A stretch of DNA of 64,000 nt from Chitinophagaceae bacterium UBA4857 (GCA_002399735.1 DHEF01000017.1:19163-83162); one strand, 5' to 3'; positions 19,770 through 28,535 are shown, numbered from the stretch's first letter. Notes: generated by a model from the letters alone, not told the origin. A program made the numbers and translations.

Positions 19770-19777
19770 TACTTTTG
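19770..19777 (+). promoter_or_regulatory. Predicted -7 box for tyrS
   Basis: TACTTTTG fits TAnnTTTG and lies 20 nt before the ATG at 19798. It argues against the in-frame ATG at 19753, which would be upstream of the transcript start. Confidence 0.6.
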
Positions 19778-19797
19778 TAAAAAAAGTAGATAACACA

Positions 19798-21072
19798 ATG
19801 AATATCATTGAAGAATTAAGATGGCGGGGCATGATTCAGGATATTATGCCCGGAACGGAAGAACAACTGAAAAAAGAGGTTACTACTGGTTATATTGGTT
19901 TTGACCCTACTGCTACCAGCCTGCATATTGGCAGCCTTGTGCCCATCCTTTTACTTATGCATTTACAAAAAGCCGGGCACAAACCCCTTGCTTTAATTGG
20001 TGGTGCCACCGGTATGATTGGCGATCCAAGTGGAAAAAGCGAAGAACGTAACTTATTGGATGAAGACACTTTAGAAAAAAATGTTGCTGGTATAAAGGCT
20101 CAATTGGAAAGGTTTTTAAACTTTGACACCACCCTACCCAATGCTGCCGAAATTGTAAATAACTATACTTGGTTTAAAACCATCAGTTTTATCGATTTTT
20201 TACGTGATGCCGGTAAACATATTACGGTTAACTACATGATGGCCAAGGATAGCGTAAAAAAACGTTTTGAAGGCGAAGTGGGTATTAGTTATACTGAATT
20301 TGCTTACCAATTGATGCAAGGCTATGATTACTACTGGCTTAACGCAAATAAAGATTGTAAATTACAAATGGGAGGGAGCGACCAATGGGGTAATATAACC
20401 ACCGGTACCGAGCTGGTTAGACGAAAATCGGGCAACGAAGCCTTTGCTTTTACCTGCCCGCTTATTAAAAAAGCCGATGGTACCAAGTTTGGTAAAACCG
20501 AATCGGGTAATGTGTGGTTAGATGAAGAAAGAACTACACCTTACCAGTTTTATCAGTTTTGGTTAAACGCCAGTGATGCCGATGCTGTTAACTGGATTAA
20601 AATTTTTACTTTTTTAAGTAAAGAAGAAGTAGACACATTAAGCTCCCGGCACCAACAAAACCCGGCTGACAGACTAATACAGAAAAAACTGGCTGAAGAA
20701 GTTACCGTCTTGGTACATGGCCGCGATAAATACGAACAGGCAGTGGCCACTACACAAAAACTGTTTGCTAAAAAAGATAATGACAGTGAATTAACCTTAG
20801 AGGATTTAAACAATATTGAAGGTATTGTAAAAGCCGATTACGAAGCGGCTAAAATTACCGAAGGTGTAAATATTGTTACCTTATTAGCCGAAACCGGTGT
20901 GTTTGCCAGTAAAGGCGAAGCCCGAAAAATGGTACAAGGCGGTGGTGTAAGTATCAACCGACAAAAGAACGATGATATTTTAACAACCATTAACAACAGC
21001 CATTTATTGTACGATAAATACATTCTTGTACAAAAAGGTAAACGTAATTACTACCTGATACAAGTACAATGA
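19798..21072 (+). CDS. tyrS: Tyrosyl-tRNA synthetase
   Basis: A 424-residue class I aminoacyl-tRNA synthetase that charges tRNA-Tyr. The HIGH-like motif is SLHIGSL (H43), the KMSKS-like loop is KFGKT (K230), and YTEFAYQLMQGYDYYWL and QMGGSDQWGNITTG are signature tyrosine-binding segments of bacterial TyrRS. The C-terminal S4-like RNA-binding domain includes FASKGEARKMVQGGGVSIN. I chose ATG 19798 (MNIIEELRWRGM), which matches the family N-terminus; the longer frame adds 15 residues and lies before the predicted promoter box. Divergent from porV2 and followed by a terminator. Confidence 0.97.
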   Translation: MNIIEELRWRGMIQDIMPGTEEQLKKEVTTGYIGFDPTATSLHIGSLVPILLLMHLQKAGHKPLALIGGATGMIGDPSGKSEERNLLDEDTLEKNVAGIKAQLERFLNFDTTLPNAAEIVNNYTWFKTISFIDFLRDAGKHITVNYMMAKDSVKKRFEGEVGISYTEFAYQLMQGYDYYWLNANKDCKLQMGGSDQWGNITTGTELVRRKSGNEAFAFTCPLIKKADGTKFGKTESGNVWLDEERTTPYQFYQFWLNASDADAVNWIKIFTFLSKEEVDTLSSRHQQNPADRLIQKKLAEEVTVLVHGRDKYEQAVATTQKLFAKKDNDSELTLEDLNNIEGIVKADYEAAKITEGVNIVTLLAETGVFASKGEARKMVQGGGVSINRQKNDDILTTINNSHLLYDKYILVQKGKRNYYLIQVQ

Positions 21073-21088
21073 AAAACTATTCTCATTT

Positions 21089-21121
21089 AATTTAAAGTGG
21101 TGCTCGTGTGCCACTTTTTTT
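21089..21121 (+). terminator. Rho-independent terminator of tyrS
   Basis: AAAGTGG...CCACTTT stem around TGCTCGTGTG, followed by a T-run, 20 nt after the tyrS stop. Confidence 0.85.
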
Positions 21122-21156
21122 ATTTTGTTACCAGCCGTCAGTTCCCTGATTGATGC

Positions 21157-21186
21157 CTCCCCAACCCCTCCGAAGGAGGGGCTTTA
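21157..21186. repeat. Family C palindromic repeat, copy 1
   Basis: CCCCTCCGAAGGAGGGG palindrome preceded by CCTCCCCAA. A near-identical copy is at 42.28 kb. The type is frequent in Bacteroidota gaps. Confidence 0.75.
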
Positions 21187-21213
21187 GAAAACTCTATATT
21201 AGAATAGTTATTT

Positions 21214-21473
21214 TGTTGACCGGCTTCATTGCTGCTATCATCGTCCCTTGCGACGCTCCTTTCATCGTTCCGTTCTTTGTGCAGCAGAGGGAGGTCCGAT
21301 AGTTGGAGAGTTCGGTAGACCGAAAGATGAAAGGCTGAAAGTGAATAGTCAATTGTGAATAGTGAGTATTTCTTTGCTATAACCATTAACTAAAAAAGTC
21401 GAATAAAGTTATGCAGTACAAGAGTGCGACGCAAGGGACGATGACCAGTGTTACTACAGCTGATAACAAAAAA
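21214..21473. repeat. Family A inverted pair (fold-back element), copies 3 and 4
   Basis: A minus-oriented family A arm (21214-21290) faces a plus-oriented arm (21409-21472). The outer ends are imperfect inverted repeats of about 38 nt: the left end contains CATCGTCCCTTGCG and the right end CGCAAGGGACGATG, with GTTGACCGGCTT versus AGCTGATAAC beyond. The centre (about 120 nt) has no credible gene. The layout is like a MITE or fold-back element. Confidence 0.7.
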
Positions 21474-21515
21474 ACAAAAACCGATAATAGCGTAAACTAA
21501 AAACCAGTAAAGAAT

Positions 21516-22319
21516 TTACTTGGTTTGGGCGTACGTTTTGTTTTTGCGGGAAAAACGAACACTGTTGTCACCAATAGAATTATTGGCCACCCTGTTACGG
21601 TAGTTTTTAAAATGACTTTGCCATTTTAGTCTTATTACGCCTAAAATACCTTCTTTAATTATACCCTTATTCATTTTTGAAACGCCATAAGTACGATCCT
21701 GAAAAATGATAGGTACTTCTTTTATTTTAAAACCCAGTTTCCAAGCTGCAAATTTCATTTCTATCTGGAATGCATAGCCTACAAAGCGTATTTCATCCAG
21801 ATTAATGGTTTCCAAAACCTGTCTTTTATAACAAACAAAACCTGCGGTAGCATCTTTAATAGGCATCCAGGTTATAACACGGGTGTAAAAAGAAGCGCCT
21901 TTTGAAAGAATAATTCTGTTGGCCGGCCAATTAACCACGCCACCACCCTTAACATACCTGGAACCAACAGCTACATCAGCCCCCTGATTTTTACAAGCAT
22001 CATACAATCGGGGAAGGTCGGCGGGGTTGTGTGAAAAATCGGCATCCATTTCAAAAATGAACTCATACCCATTATGTATACACCATTTAAAACCATGAAT
22101 GTATGCCGTTCCCAAACCCAGTTTACCGGTACGCTGTTCTAAAAAAAGCTGGTTGGGAAATTTGTGCTGTAAAGTTTTAACTATATCCGCAGTACCATCT
22201 GGAGAGCCATCGTCAATTACCAATACGTGAAAACCTTCATGCAGGTTAAAAATTGCATGCAGAATATTAGAAATATTCTCTTTTTCATTATAAGTTGGTA
22301 TGATGACTATTTTTTCCAA
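21516..22319 (-). CDS. Polyprenol-phosphate hexose synthase (DPM1-like GT2)
   Basis: A 267-residue GT2 enzyme of the dolichol-phosphate mannosyltransferase type. Motifs seen: IIPTYNEKENI, VLVIDDGSPDGTADIV (D36, D37), EQRTGKLGLGTAYIHGF, and the metal-binding FEMDADFSHNP (D92-A-D94). FVGYAFQIEMKFAAWKLGFKIKEVPIIFQDR completes the family signature. It would move mannose or another hexose from a nucleotide sugar to a polyprenyl phosphate for use on the periplasmic side. There is no C-terminal GtrA domain, unlike some homologues; a separate GtrA-family gene lies near 28 kb. A GT-C transferase that would use the product is not in the window. Confidence 0.9.
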   Translation of the reverse strand: MEKIVIIPTYNEKENISNILHAIFNLHEGFHVLVIDDGSPDGTADIVKTLQHKFPNQLFLEQRTGKLGLGTAYIHGFKWCIHNGYEFIFEMDADFSHNPADLPRLYDACKNQGADVAVGSRYVKGGGVVNWPANRIILSKGASFYTRVITWMPIKDATAGFVCYKRQVLETINLDEIRFVGYAFQIEMKFAAWKLGFKIKEVPIIFQDRTYGVSKMNKGIIKEGILGVIRLKWQSHFKNYRNRVANNSIGDNSVRFSRKNKTYAQTK

Positions 22320-22500
22320 AGTACTAATCAGTAAAAAAGTTGCTACAAAAATAGTATATTAATTTGCTTAGCGCTGTTAAAATTGGAGATCAAATTGAAA
22401 ATTATTCAACCAATTCTTCAATGAACATATACATACAATTTTTCTATACAATCCTATAAATATCAGGTAAATATGTAAGAAAAAACAAAAAAAATATTAC

Positions 22501-23988
22501 TTAGTAGGCAAATTTGTAAATATTGTTAGACTGTAGGGGCAAATTAAAATGAAACATATTGTTTAATAATAAAGGAAAAACATTCACATTGCTTACACTA
22601 TCTGCTAACAAAAACGATACAGTTGGCGGAGTATAAATAGACAATAAATTAGAATATAAAAGCTTTTCTTTCTCGTTGGGCAGATAACGATTTCCATGAT
22701 CACTTAGCAAGATGATAATTGCTTGTTTTTTTGTATTTGCCAGCAATGAGTCTAAATAACTAAGCACTACTTTATTGGTATATTTCAGGTAAGACAAATA
22801 GGCATTCTTATCATTGAACTGTTGTTTTTTTAACTCACTAAAAGTAAGCTCCCTTCCCGTACTATCATTATAATATGGATAATGCGGCATCAATAAATGG
22901 GTATAAACAATTTTAGGCTTACTGCTCTCCATATTTGATATGGCTAAGGTTTCGTCTGCCGCCATTTTATTATTCTTCCCGGCCGCATATTTTTCCTTCT
23001 TCAAGTACCAATCAATATTGTACCTGGTGGCTATATTCAAAAAAACATCTTTTCTTAACCTGCTTAACAAAGTGGCTTGCGTGATAACATCTGTTTTCGA
23101 CGGCACAAAACCTTCCACGTTAGGAGAAGCCTGATCTCTTACCCGGAATATTGACTGATTATAAAACTGATAACCATTATTTTCAAAAAAACTAATTATA
23201 GGATTATCATTTATAAGTTTACGAGAATGATTAAAACCCATTGCACTATTGGCCACATGAGCTGAATCCATAAACTGAGCCGAAAAAAGTGAAGAGGTTG
23301 AATAAATTGTTGCATTGTAGTTAGAGATACTACCATCAGACACCTGAAAACCTCTTTGTAGCAAGTTATTTATAAAAGGGCTGTTGTCATAATTATAACC
23401 TTCTGAAAGCTGTTGCTTACCAGCGTATTCATCTAATATAGTGATGTAAATGTCCGGCTTATTAATGCTGTCCGGTATTTTAGCAGTCTTAATGTAATCA
23501 GTAATATCCTGCCTCAAGTGTAACTTCTCCTCTTTACTTTTCCCATAAACGGAATTATAAAGAAAGCCGACCCCTTCGATAACTATTAAAAAAACAAATA
23601 GCAGGTTTAAAAAGTAAATGCCTCTATCAACCCGCTTACTTTTTTTTAACCACCACAGAAAAGCAACCAGCAATAACAAAAAGAGAGACAAAATGAATAC
23701 GTACTTTGTAAGTATGGGAAAAATAACTACTTGCTTTAACCAATCATGTAAAGCGCCAAAAAAAAGATGAAAGCTCATTAACACGAATACGGCTAATGCT
23801 GCTTTATGCAGACTTTTAAACAGCCCGTAAAACAAACCCACCAAAATTGCAGACGTCAAAATATAGGTAGCCCATAATATCAGTCCATCCCCCAAAGGTA
23901 TCTGCCCTTTGTTTTCTACTGCACCATGTACAATAAAAAACAAGGGTAGGGTTAAAATAAAAAATGGATATTTTTTCAGAAGCCTCAT
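22501..23988 (-). CDS. Sulfatase-like membrane phosphotransferase/hydrolase
   Basis: A 495-residue protein with about five N-terminal membrane segments (to about residue 150), then a periplasmic alkaline-phosphatase-superfamily domain. Seen: PDIYITILDEYAG (first metal site), a Ser/Thr-rich nucleophile region SNYNATIYSTSS, YTHLLMPHYPYY, and the metal-binding IILLSDHGNRY. The layout is that of LTA synthase/phosphoethanolamine transferases, but the catalytic core is close to generic Bacteroidota sulfatase-like proteins, so the transferred or released group is uncertain. It lies between the polyprenol-phosphate synthase and an exonuclease, on the same strand as both, with a 181 nt AT-rich gap on one side. 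Confidence 0.8.
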   Translation of the reverse strand: MRLLKKYPFFILTLPLFFIVHGAVENKGQIPLGDGLILWATYILTSAILVGLFYGLFKSLHKAALAVFVLMSFHLFFGALHDWLKQVVIFPILTKYVFILSLFLLLLVAFLWWLKKSKRVDRGIYFLNLLFVFLIVIEGVGFLYNSVYGKSKEEKLHLRQDITDYIKTAKIPDSINKPDIYITILDEYAGKQQLSEGYNYDNSPFINNLLQRGFQVSDGSISNYNATIYSTSSLFSAQFMDSAHVANSAMGFNHSRKLINDNPIISFFENNGYQFYNQSIFRVRDQASPNVEGFVPSKTDVITQATLLSRLRKDVFLNIATRYNIDWYLKKEKYAAGKNNKMAADETLAISNMESSKPKIVYTHLLMPHYPYYNDSTGRELTFSELKKQQFNDKNAYLSYLKYTNKVVLSYLDSLLANTKKQAIIILLSDHGNRYLPNEKEKLLYSNLLSIYTPPTVSFLLADSVSNVNVFPLLLNNMFHFNLPLQSNNIYKFAY

Positions 23989-24007
23989 ATTGTAAATGAG
24001 TTTTTCT

Positions 24008-24775
24008 TTACCCCTTTTTCAGCTTAATGCGTGTAAAAATCTCCGTAAGTTTTTGCTTGGTATTTTGCGGAAAATCGCCACGCATCATCCAATCATAATA
24101 TTGCGGTTCACTGGTAAGCACTTCAGCTACCGATTTACCTTTGTACTTGCCAAAGTTAAAAATCTCCACACCATTTTCCATAATAAACCTACGGGCAAAA
24201 TCAACAATTACTTCTTCGCCTATTGTTTTATTAATACTCTCCAGTGTTCTGCCTAATTCCGGGTAACGATCTACCTGCGCTAATAAAATTTCGTAAGTAG
24301 CTGTTGCATCTGCTTCGGCACTGTGGGCATTCTCCAATGTTTTATTGCAATAAAATTTGTAAGCGGCACTAAGCGTACGCTGTTCCATTTTATGAAAAAT
24401 ATTCTGAACATCCACCATTTTGCGGCCTTTCATTTCAAAAATAACTCCGGCACGCAAAAACTCTTCATTTAATAAAGGAATATCAAAACGGTTTGAATTA
24501 TACCCCCCTAAGTCGCAGCCATCCAGCATTTGTTTTAACTCCTGAGCTGCTTGTTTAAAAGTAGGTGCGTCTTTAACCATCTCATCTGTAATACCATGAA
24601 TATCAGATGAGCTTTTAGGAATAGCCATTTCAGGGTTAATCAATTTACGTTTAACCGTTTTAGTACCATCAGGTAAAATCTTTACAATAGCTATCTCTAC
24701 AATTCGGTCTGTACCCAGGTTTACACCGGTAGTTTCTAAGTCAATAAATGCAAGCGGTTTTGTTAAATGCAACAT
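24008..24775 (-). CDS. DEDDh 3'-5' exonuclease (DnaQ-like) with ExoX-type C-terminus
   Basis: A 255-residue exonuclease. The DEDDh residues are visible: D12 and E14 in FIDLETTG, D98 in NRFDIPLL, and H151 and D156 in HSAEAD. The C-terminal part (about 205-252, FNFGKYKGKSVAEVL then YYDWMMRGDFPQNTK) matches the small domain found at the end of exodeoxyribonuclease X-like proteins. It probably trims DNA 3' ends in repair or proofreading; it is not fused to a polymerase. It begins downstream of a terminator belonging to the lipoprotein gene. Confidence 0.92.
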   Translation of the reverse strand: MLHLTKPLAFIDLETTGVNLGTDRIVEIAIVKILPDGTKTVKRKLINPEMAIPKSSSDIHGITDEMVKDAPTFKQAAQELKQMLDGCDLGGYNSNRFDIPLLNEEFLRAGVIFEMKGRKMVDVQNIFHKMEQRTLSAAYKFYCNKTLENAHSAEADATATYEILLAQVDRYPELGRTLESINKTIGEEVIVDFARRFIMENGVEIFNFGKYKGKSVAEVLTSEPQYYDWMMRGDFPQNTKQKLTEIFTRIKLKKG

Positions 24776-24862
24776 GCGGATGAATTTGCGTTTTTGAAAG
24801 GGGTAAAGATAGGGCTTATCGCCAAAACAATACTAACTACATTACGCAATTGTATAAACAGC

Positions 24863-24885
24863 AAAAGCAGGCTTGCGCCTGCTTT
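24863..24885 (-). terminator. Rho-independent terminator of the lipoprotein gene
   Basis: AAAGCAGGC-TTGC-GCCTGCTTT, a perfect 9-bp stem, 22 nt past the lipoprotein stop. The T-run on the minus strand is short (TTTTG). Confidence 0.75.
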
Positions 24886-24906
24886 CTCACCTGTTCATTC
24901 CCACTA

Positions 24907-25401
24907 TTAATATTTAGCCGAAAACTTTCCGTTTGTTACGGTAATTTTTGTCTTTTTTGAATCGTTGCCTAATTGTCCGCTAAAGCTGCCTCTAATTTCA
25001 CTATCGTTTATTTCATCAATGGTAACGGTAAAACCGGTTGCACCATCGCCACCAATAGCATATCCGTTTGTACCATCGCTTAATAAAATGGTAACGCCGC
25101 CTGCAGTGCCACCCGATTGGGCATGAACGCCCTTGGTCAATGTTACGGGAAATGTAATCTGGCAGGTTTGCGGCGGTAATTTTGCAGTTGCTGCGGTTAG
25201 TACAATCAGCGGATCTACTTTTACGGCCGTACTTAATGTTGCCAACGATTTATAATCACCACTGGCAGCCCCGCTGTAGCTAGCTGTTATTTCACACTGA
25301 CCTTTTGCTAAGCCACCGCCCAAATTTGATTTTGAACAACCTATAACTGTTAGCAACATACAAAGGCCAACAACAAATAATAACCGGTTCATTTTTTTCA
25401 T
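24907..25401 (-). CDS. Putative lipoprotein of unknown function
   Basis: A 164-residue protein with a lipoprotein signal peptide: charged start MKKMNR, hydrophobic core, lipobox TVIGC with the acylated cysteine at C22. The mature part is rich in Gly, Ser, Thr and Ala and looks like a small beta-sandwich, with VTIDEINDSEIRGSFSGQL resembling short Bacteroidota lipoproteins. I do not recognise a named family. A TAnnTTTG promoter box lies just upstream and a terminator just downstream, so it is probably a single-gene unit. Confidence 0.8.
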   Translation of the reverse strand: MKKMNRLLFVVGLCMLLTVIGCSKSNLGGGLAKGQCEITASYSGAASGDYKSLATLSTAVKVDPLIVLTAATAKLPPQTCQITFPVTLTKGVHAQSGGTAGGVTILLSDGTNGYAIGGDGATGFTVTIDEINDSEIRGSFSGQLGNDSKKTKITVTNGKFSAKY

Positions 25402-25422
25402 ACTTAATGGTTTTTAATGCAT

Positions 25423-25430
25423 CAAACATA
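25423..25430 (-). promoter_or_regulatory. Predicted -7 box for the lipoprotein gene
   Basis: TATGTTTG on the minus strand, 21 nt before the ATG. Perfect TAnnTTTG match; no clear -33 TTG. Confidence 0.5.
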
Positions 25431-25506
25431 ATAACCAGCTATTTTTACACACTACCCTACTCAGGGTATTTTACTGTTTTTATTAAAACTGTTATACATT
25501 TATCCC

Positions 25507-25977
25507 ATGGAATGGTTATGGATAACACTCGGTATTATTTTAATACTTACTGGCATCGCCGGCAGCATACTTCCTTTATTACCCGGGCCGCCTATTGCTT
25601 ATATAGGTTTACTTATTCAACAATTCCGAGACCCAAACCCATTTAGCAGTCAGTTTTTATGGATATGGGCTGCCGTAATTATTGTTTCGATGGTCCTGGA
25701 TTATATGATACCCATCTGGGGTACAAAAAAATTTGGTGGCACCAAGTATGGTATTTGGGGTTGTACACTAGGTTTTTTATTGGCTTTCTGGATGGGACCA
25801 ATTGGTGTAGTGGCAGGCCCTTTTATTGGTGCATTTATTGGCGAAAGCATTGCCGGACAAACGGCTCAAAAATCCTTAAAAGCAGCATGGGGTTCTTTTG
25901 TAGGTTTTCTATTTGGTTCGTTGTTAAAAATTATTTTATGCTTTTTAATGATGTACTATCTTATAAAAACCATTTAG
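25507..25977 (+). CDS. DUF456 family small membrane protein
   Basis: A 156-residue integral membrane protein. It starts MEWLWITLGIILILTGIAGSILPLLPGPPIAY, the typical DUF456 opening, with a repeated glycine-rich segment GVVAGPFIGAFIGE further on. About four membrane helices. The biochemical role of DUF456 is unknown to me. It starts 105 nt after the divergent lipoprotein gene and is followed by a family A repeat, so it seems monocistronic. Confidence 0.88.
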   Translation: MEWLWITLGIILILTGIAGSILPLLPGPPIAYIGLLIQQFRDPNPFSSQFLWIWAAVIIVSMVLDYMIPIWGTKKFGGTKYGIWGCTLGFLLAFWMGPIGVVAGPFIGAFIGESIAGQTAQKSLKAAWGSFVGFLFGSLLKIILCFLMMYYLIKTI

Positions 25978-25987
25978 TTTATTTTTT

Positions 25988-26085
25988 TGTTACCAACGTC
26001 CCTCCCTTGATCATCTTTTGTTGTGTCACTCACTGCATCGTTCAGTAATTCTATTCAGCATTATGCAGTAATCTTTTTTTAATCC
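25988..26085 (-). repeat. Family A repeat, copy 5
   Basis: Minus-strand order: CCGGATTAAA, TACTGCATAATGCTGAATAG, ATGCAGTGAGTGACACAACA, AAAGATGATCAAGGGAGGGA and GTTGGTAAC. It shares the GTGACACAACAAAAGATGAT variant only with the copy at 28.38 kb, which has the opposite orientation. Confidence 0.85.
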
Positions 26086-26095
26086 GGGTTTCCTC

Positions 26096-26140
26096 CATTG
26101 CCAAATCTCCAAATCACCAAATTTCCAAATTCTTCTATCC
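26096..26140. repeat. Short AT-rich repeat (CCAAATCTCCAAATCACC)
   Basis: CCAAATCTCCAAATCACC and neighbours. Its reverse complement occurs at 28326-28352, making the outer flanks of the DUF4403-GtrA pair mirror each other. Confidence 0.6.
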
Positions 26141-26217
26141 TCCAATTTCACATTTACTTATCAAAGCTTTACTTATTTTAGCATCCTGAAAACGAAGTAG
26201 TTTTCACAAACAGCATT

Positions 26218-27648
26218 ATGAAATACGTAGTATTCTTTTTTATAGCTTTTTCAATTACCATTACAAGCAGTTTTGCCCAAACAATTGAAGCGGAAAAACC
26301 GCAACAAACCGTTAACCAGTATAACTTAGACAGCCTGCCCCTATCTGAGATTGATATACCCATTCAAATTAGCCTTAAGCCGGTGTATGCTATGGCCGAA
26401 AAAAACGTTGACCTGGTTTTTACTTCGCCCAACTACCCTAACGATTGGGTGCAGGCCGGTTGCGACACCCGTTACAAATACAGCTTTAGAAGAAGTTACC
26501 TGCAGCTAAACGGTAAAGACAATATGATGAATCTTTGGTTTACCGGTTACTATAAAATTATTGGCTCTACACGTGCATGTATTAGCGGCACCGCCGTTTC
26601 ACCATGGACACCCGCTTGTAAATGTGGCTTTGATGAACCCGAAAGAAAAGTAAACGTTTCATTTACCAACTACTTTACCTTATACCCAGACTATAAAGTA
26701 AAATTGACCATTAACCGCAATGCACCAAAACCTCTAGACAAATGTGAAGTTTGTTTTTGGGGCCAGGATATTACCAAACAAGTATTAAGCGGTTTAACAG
26801 CCGAATTAGATGCAGCTAAAGCTGAACTGGATAAAAACTTTGGCAATATTGACCTTAAACCGCAGTTTCAGCAAGTGTGGGATTTATTGAATAAACCTTT
26901 TGGCGTTTATGGCATGGGCTGGTTACAGGTTAATCCTGAAAAAATAAGGGTTAATTCGCTATTTGTAAAAGGCGATTCCTTACACATCAATTTAGGTTTA
27001 TCGGCCAGACCGGTTGTACAGCTCGACAAACCAAAAGACAAAACATCCTGGGTGCCCAATATTGCAAAATTCACCGACCACAAAGGTTTTAATATTTATA
27101 CCGATGCTATTTTAAATTATGACTCCTTGAGTAATATTCTTACACAGCAAATAAAAGGACAGGAGTTTGCTTTTAAAAAAGGTATTATTAAAAAACGTTT
27201 TGTTTTTAATAGCTGCAAAGTAATTGGTACCGATAAAGAAAAGCTGTTGCTGGAAGTTAAATTTTCAGGTACCGACAAAGGCACCATTTACATGAAAGGC
27301 ACACCCGTATATGATAAAGCAACACGTAAACTGGAAATCGCCGATATTGACTTTGATATTAAAACCCGTGATGCTTTACTAAAAGGTGCAGACTGGTTAT
27401 TTAACAAACGTATCACCAGCGAGATTACGAAGTTTGCCCAATACGATTTAGGCACATTAATCGATTCATCCAAACAAACTATTGATGCACAACTAAACCA
27501 GGAGTGGGTAAAAGGTGTACGCACCGAAGGCAAAATAAAGAATGTTGAACTGATTGCTATTTACCCCATGAGCAACCAGTTAATTGTACGTGCAAATTGT
27601 AATGGAGACCTGGCAGTAAAAGTGGAGTCAATAGATTTTACAATGTAA
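26218..27648 (+). CDS. DUF4403 family exported protein
   Basis: A 476-residue protein with a signal peptide (about 1-21, SSFAQ). The body matches the Bacteroidota DUF4403 family: an opening SEIDIPIQISLKPVYAMAEKNVD, cysteines in WVQAGCDTRYKYSF, and repeated lipid-binding-like beta segments (FNKRITSEITKFAQYDL, KNVELIAIYPMSNQLIVRANCNGDLAVKV). Function is not established. It overlaps the convergent GtrA gene by 11 nt at the 3' ends. The start follows an A+T-rich leader with no clear promoter box. Confidence 0.85.
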   Translation: MKYVVFFFIAFSITITSSFAQTIEAEKPQQTVNQYNLDSLPLSEIDIPIQISLKPVYAMAEKNVDLVFTSPNYPNDWVQAGCDTRYKYSFRRSYLQLNGKDNMMNLWFTGYYKIIGSTRACISGTAVSPWTPACKCGFDEPERKVNVSFTNYFTLYPDYKVKLTINRNAPKPLDKCEVCFWGQDITKQVLSGLTAELDAAKAELDKNFGNIDLKPQFQQVWDLLNKPFGVYGMGWLQVNPEKIRVNSLFVKGDSLHINLGLSARPVVQLDKPKDKTSWVPNIAKFTDHKGFNIYTDAILNYDSLSNILTQQIKGQEFAFKKGIIKKRFVFNSCKVIGTDKEKLLLEVKFSGTDKGTIYMKGTPVYDKATRKLEIADIDFDIKTRDALLKGADWLFNKRITSEITKFAQYDLGTLIDSSKQTIDAQLNQEWVKGVRTEGKIKNVELIAIYPMSNQLIVRANCNGDLAVKVESIDFTM

Positions 27649-28165
27649 CATCACCCTTATCTTCTGCAATAGGATTGGTTACTTTAAAAGAAAAATTTCG
27701 TTGCGCTAAATAACTTACCACTATTACTACACCCGTTGTAATAATCTGTGCAAAAATGGCATATACATGTAACTGCTCAACCAGCACTTTCAGTAATATG
27801 TAATTTAAAAACAGGTTAAAAATCCACACCATTAAATAACGCACCATTTGTACACCCCAGCGCACGTTTGAATCGGAAAAAATTACATACCGGGCCATAA
27901 AAAACCCAATGGGAAAGCAAACACAAAAGCTAAAAAATAACGCAGCTACGTGTGCCTTAAAAGCAAAAAAACCTAAATGCAAGTCTTGCTCCTGTAAGAT
28001 GTATTTGTAACTAACCGCATACAATATAAACCCCAATAATGCGTTGGCACCGCCTGCGGCAGCATACCTAAAAGTCTGCAGGTTCATGATTTTTTTAAAG
28101 GGCGGGTAAAAAAAATCAATGATCGGGATGATAAAATTACTTGCGCTATGTATCAGCTTTTTCAT
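27638..28165 (-). CDS. GtrA family membrane protein
   Basis: A 175-residue membrane protein when started at MKKLIHSASNF; an ATG at 28177 adds four residues. GtrA-family proteins have four helices and help move polyprenyl-linked sugars across the membrane. The conserved opening FRYAAAGGANALLGFILYAVSY and the terminal YLAQRNFSFK are visible. Its 3' end overlaps DUF4403. It could work with the DPM1-like synthase at 21.5 kb, which lacks its own GtrA domain, but the two genes are 6 kb apart. Confidence 0.88.
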   Translation of the reverse strand: MKKLIHSASNFIIPIIDFFYPPFKKIMNLQTFRYAAAGGANALLGFILYAVSYKYILQEQDLHLGFFAFKAHVAALFFSFCVCFPIGFFMARYVIFSDSNVRWGVQMVRYLMVWIFNLFLNYILLKVLVEQLHVYAIFAQIITTGVVIVVSYLAQRNFSFKVTNPIAEDKGDVTL

Positions 28166-28226
28166 GTATAGCTCCAAAAATAATATACAAAAAGTGTTAT
28201 TTCATACATTTTATATAAAAATAATT

Positions 28227-28315
28227 GGGCGTCCCCCTGCGGGTCGGGCTTTACGCTCCAATCTTTTTTGCCTTTAAAGGCAAAAAAGGATTTCCGCTGC
28301 AATCCCTAACGCAAA
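28227..28315 (+). repeat. Family B intergenic repeat
   Basis: GGGCGTCCCCCTGCGGGTCG, then GGCTTTACGCTCCAATC, a perfect hairpin TTTTTTGCC-TTTAAA-GGCAAAAAA, and the tail GCTGCAATCCCTAACGC. Confidence 0.7.
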
Positions 28316-28383
28316 TACAATGTGATGATTTGGAGATTTGGTGATGTGCCAATTGGGTTTACACAAAAACACAGCCGCTTACA

Positions 28384-28460
28384 CATTGCCCAATAGAATT
28401 ACTGCAGTACAAGTGAGTGACACAACAAAAGATGATCAAGGGAAGGACGTTGGTGCAAAA
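28384..28460 (+). repeat. Family A repeat, copy 6
   Basis: CATTGCCCAATAGAATTACT, GCAGTACAAGTGAGTGACAC, AACAAAAGATGATCAAGGGA, GGACGTTGGTG. Inverted partner of copy 5. Confidence 0.85.
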
Positions 28461-28527
28461 ATTAAATTTCAATCAATAAGCGACTCAAAACTCCACATAG
28501 GAAACTGGGGGTTAAAAACGGTTTCCG

Positions 28528-28535
28528 TATTTTTG
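28528..28535 (+). promoter_or_regulatory. Predicted -7 box for argS
   Basis: TATTTTTG fits TAnnTTTG and ends 17 nt before the argS ATG. Confidence 0.5.

Noticed and set aside
19753..19797. Longer tyrS start
   Set aside because: The in-frame ATG lies upstream of the predicted TACTTTTG promoter box and adds residues absent from the family.
21138..21386. 82-codon frame on the minus strand
   Set aside because: It lies wholly in family A and family C repeat sequence; the predicted peptide (ERSVARDDDSS...) is just a translation of the repeat.
26096..26140. CCAAATCTCCAAATCACC array as a CRISPR
   Set aside because: The units are short, imperfect and contiguous, without spacers of constant length.
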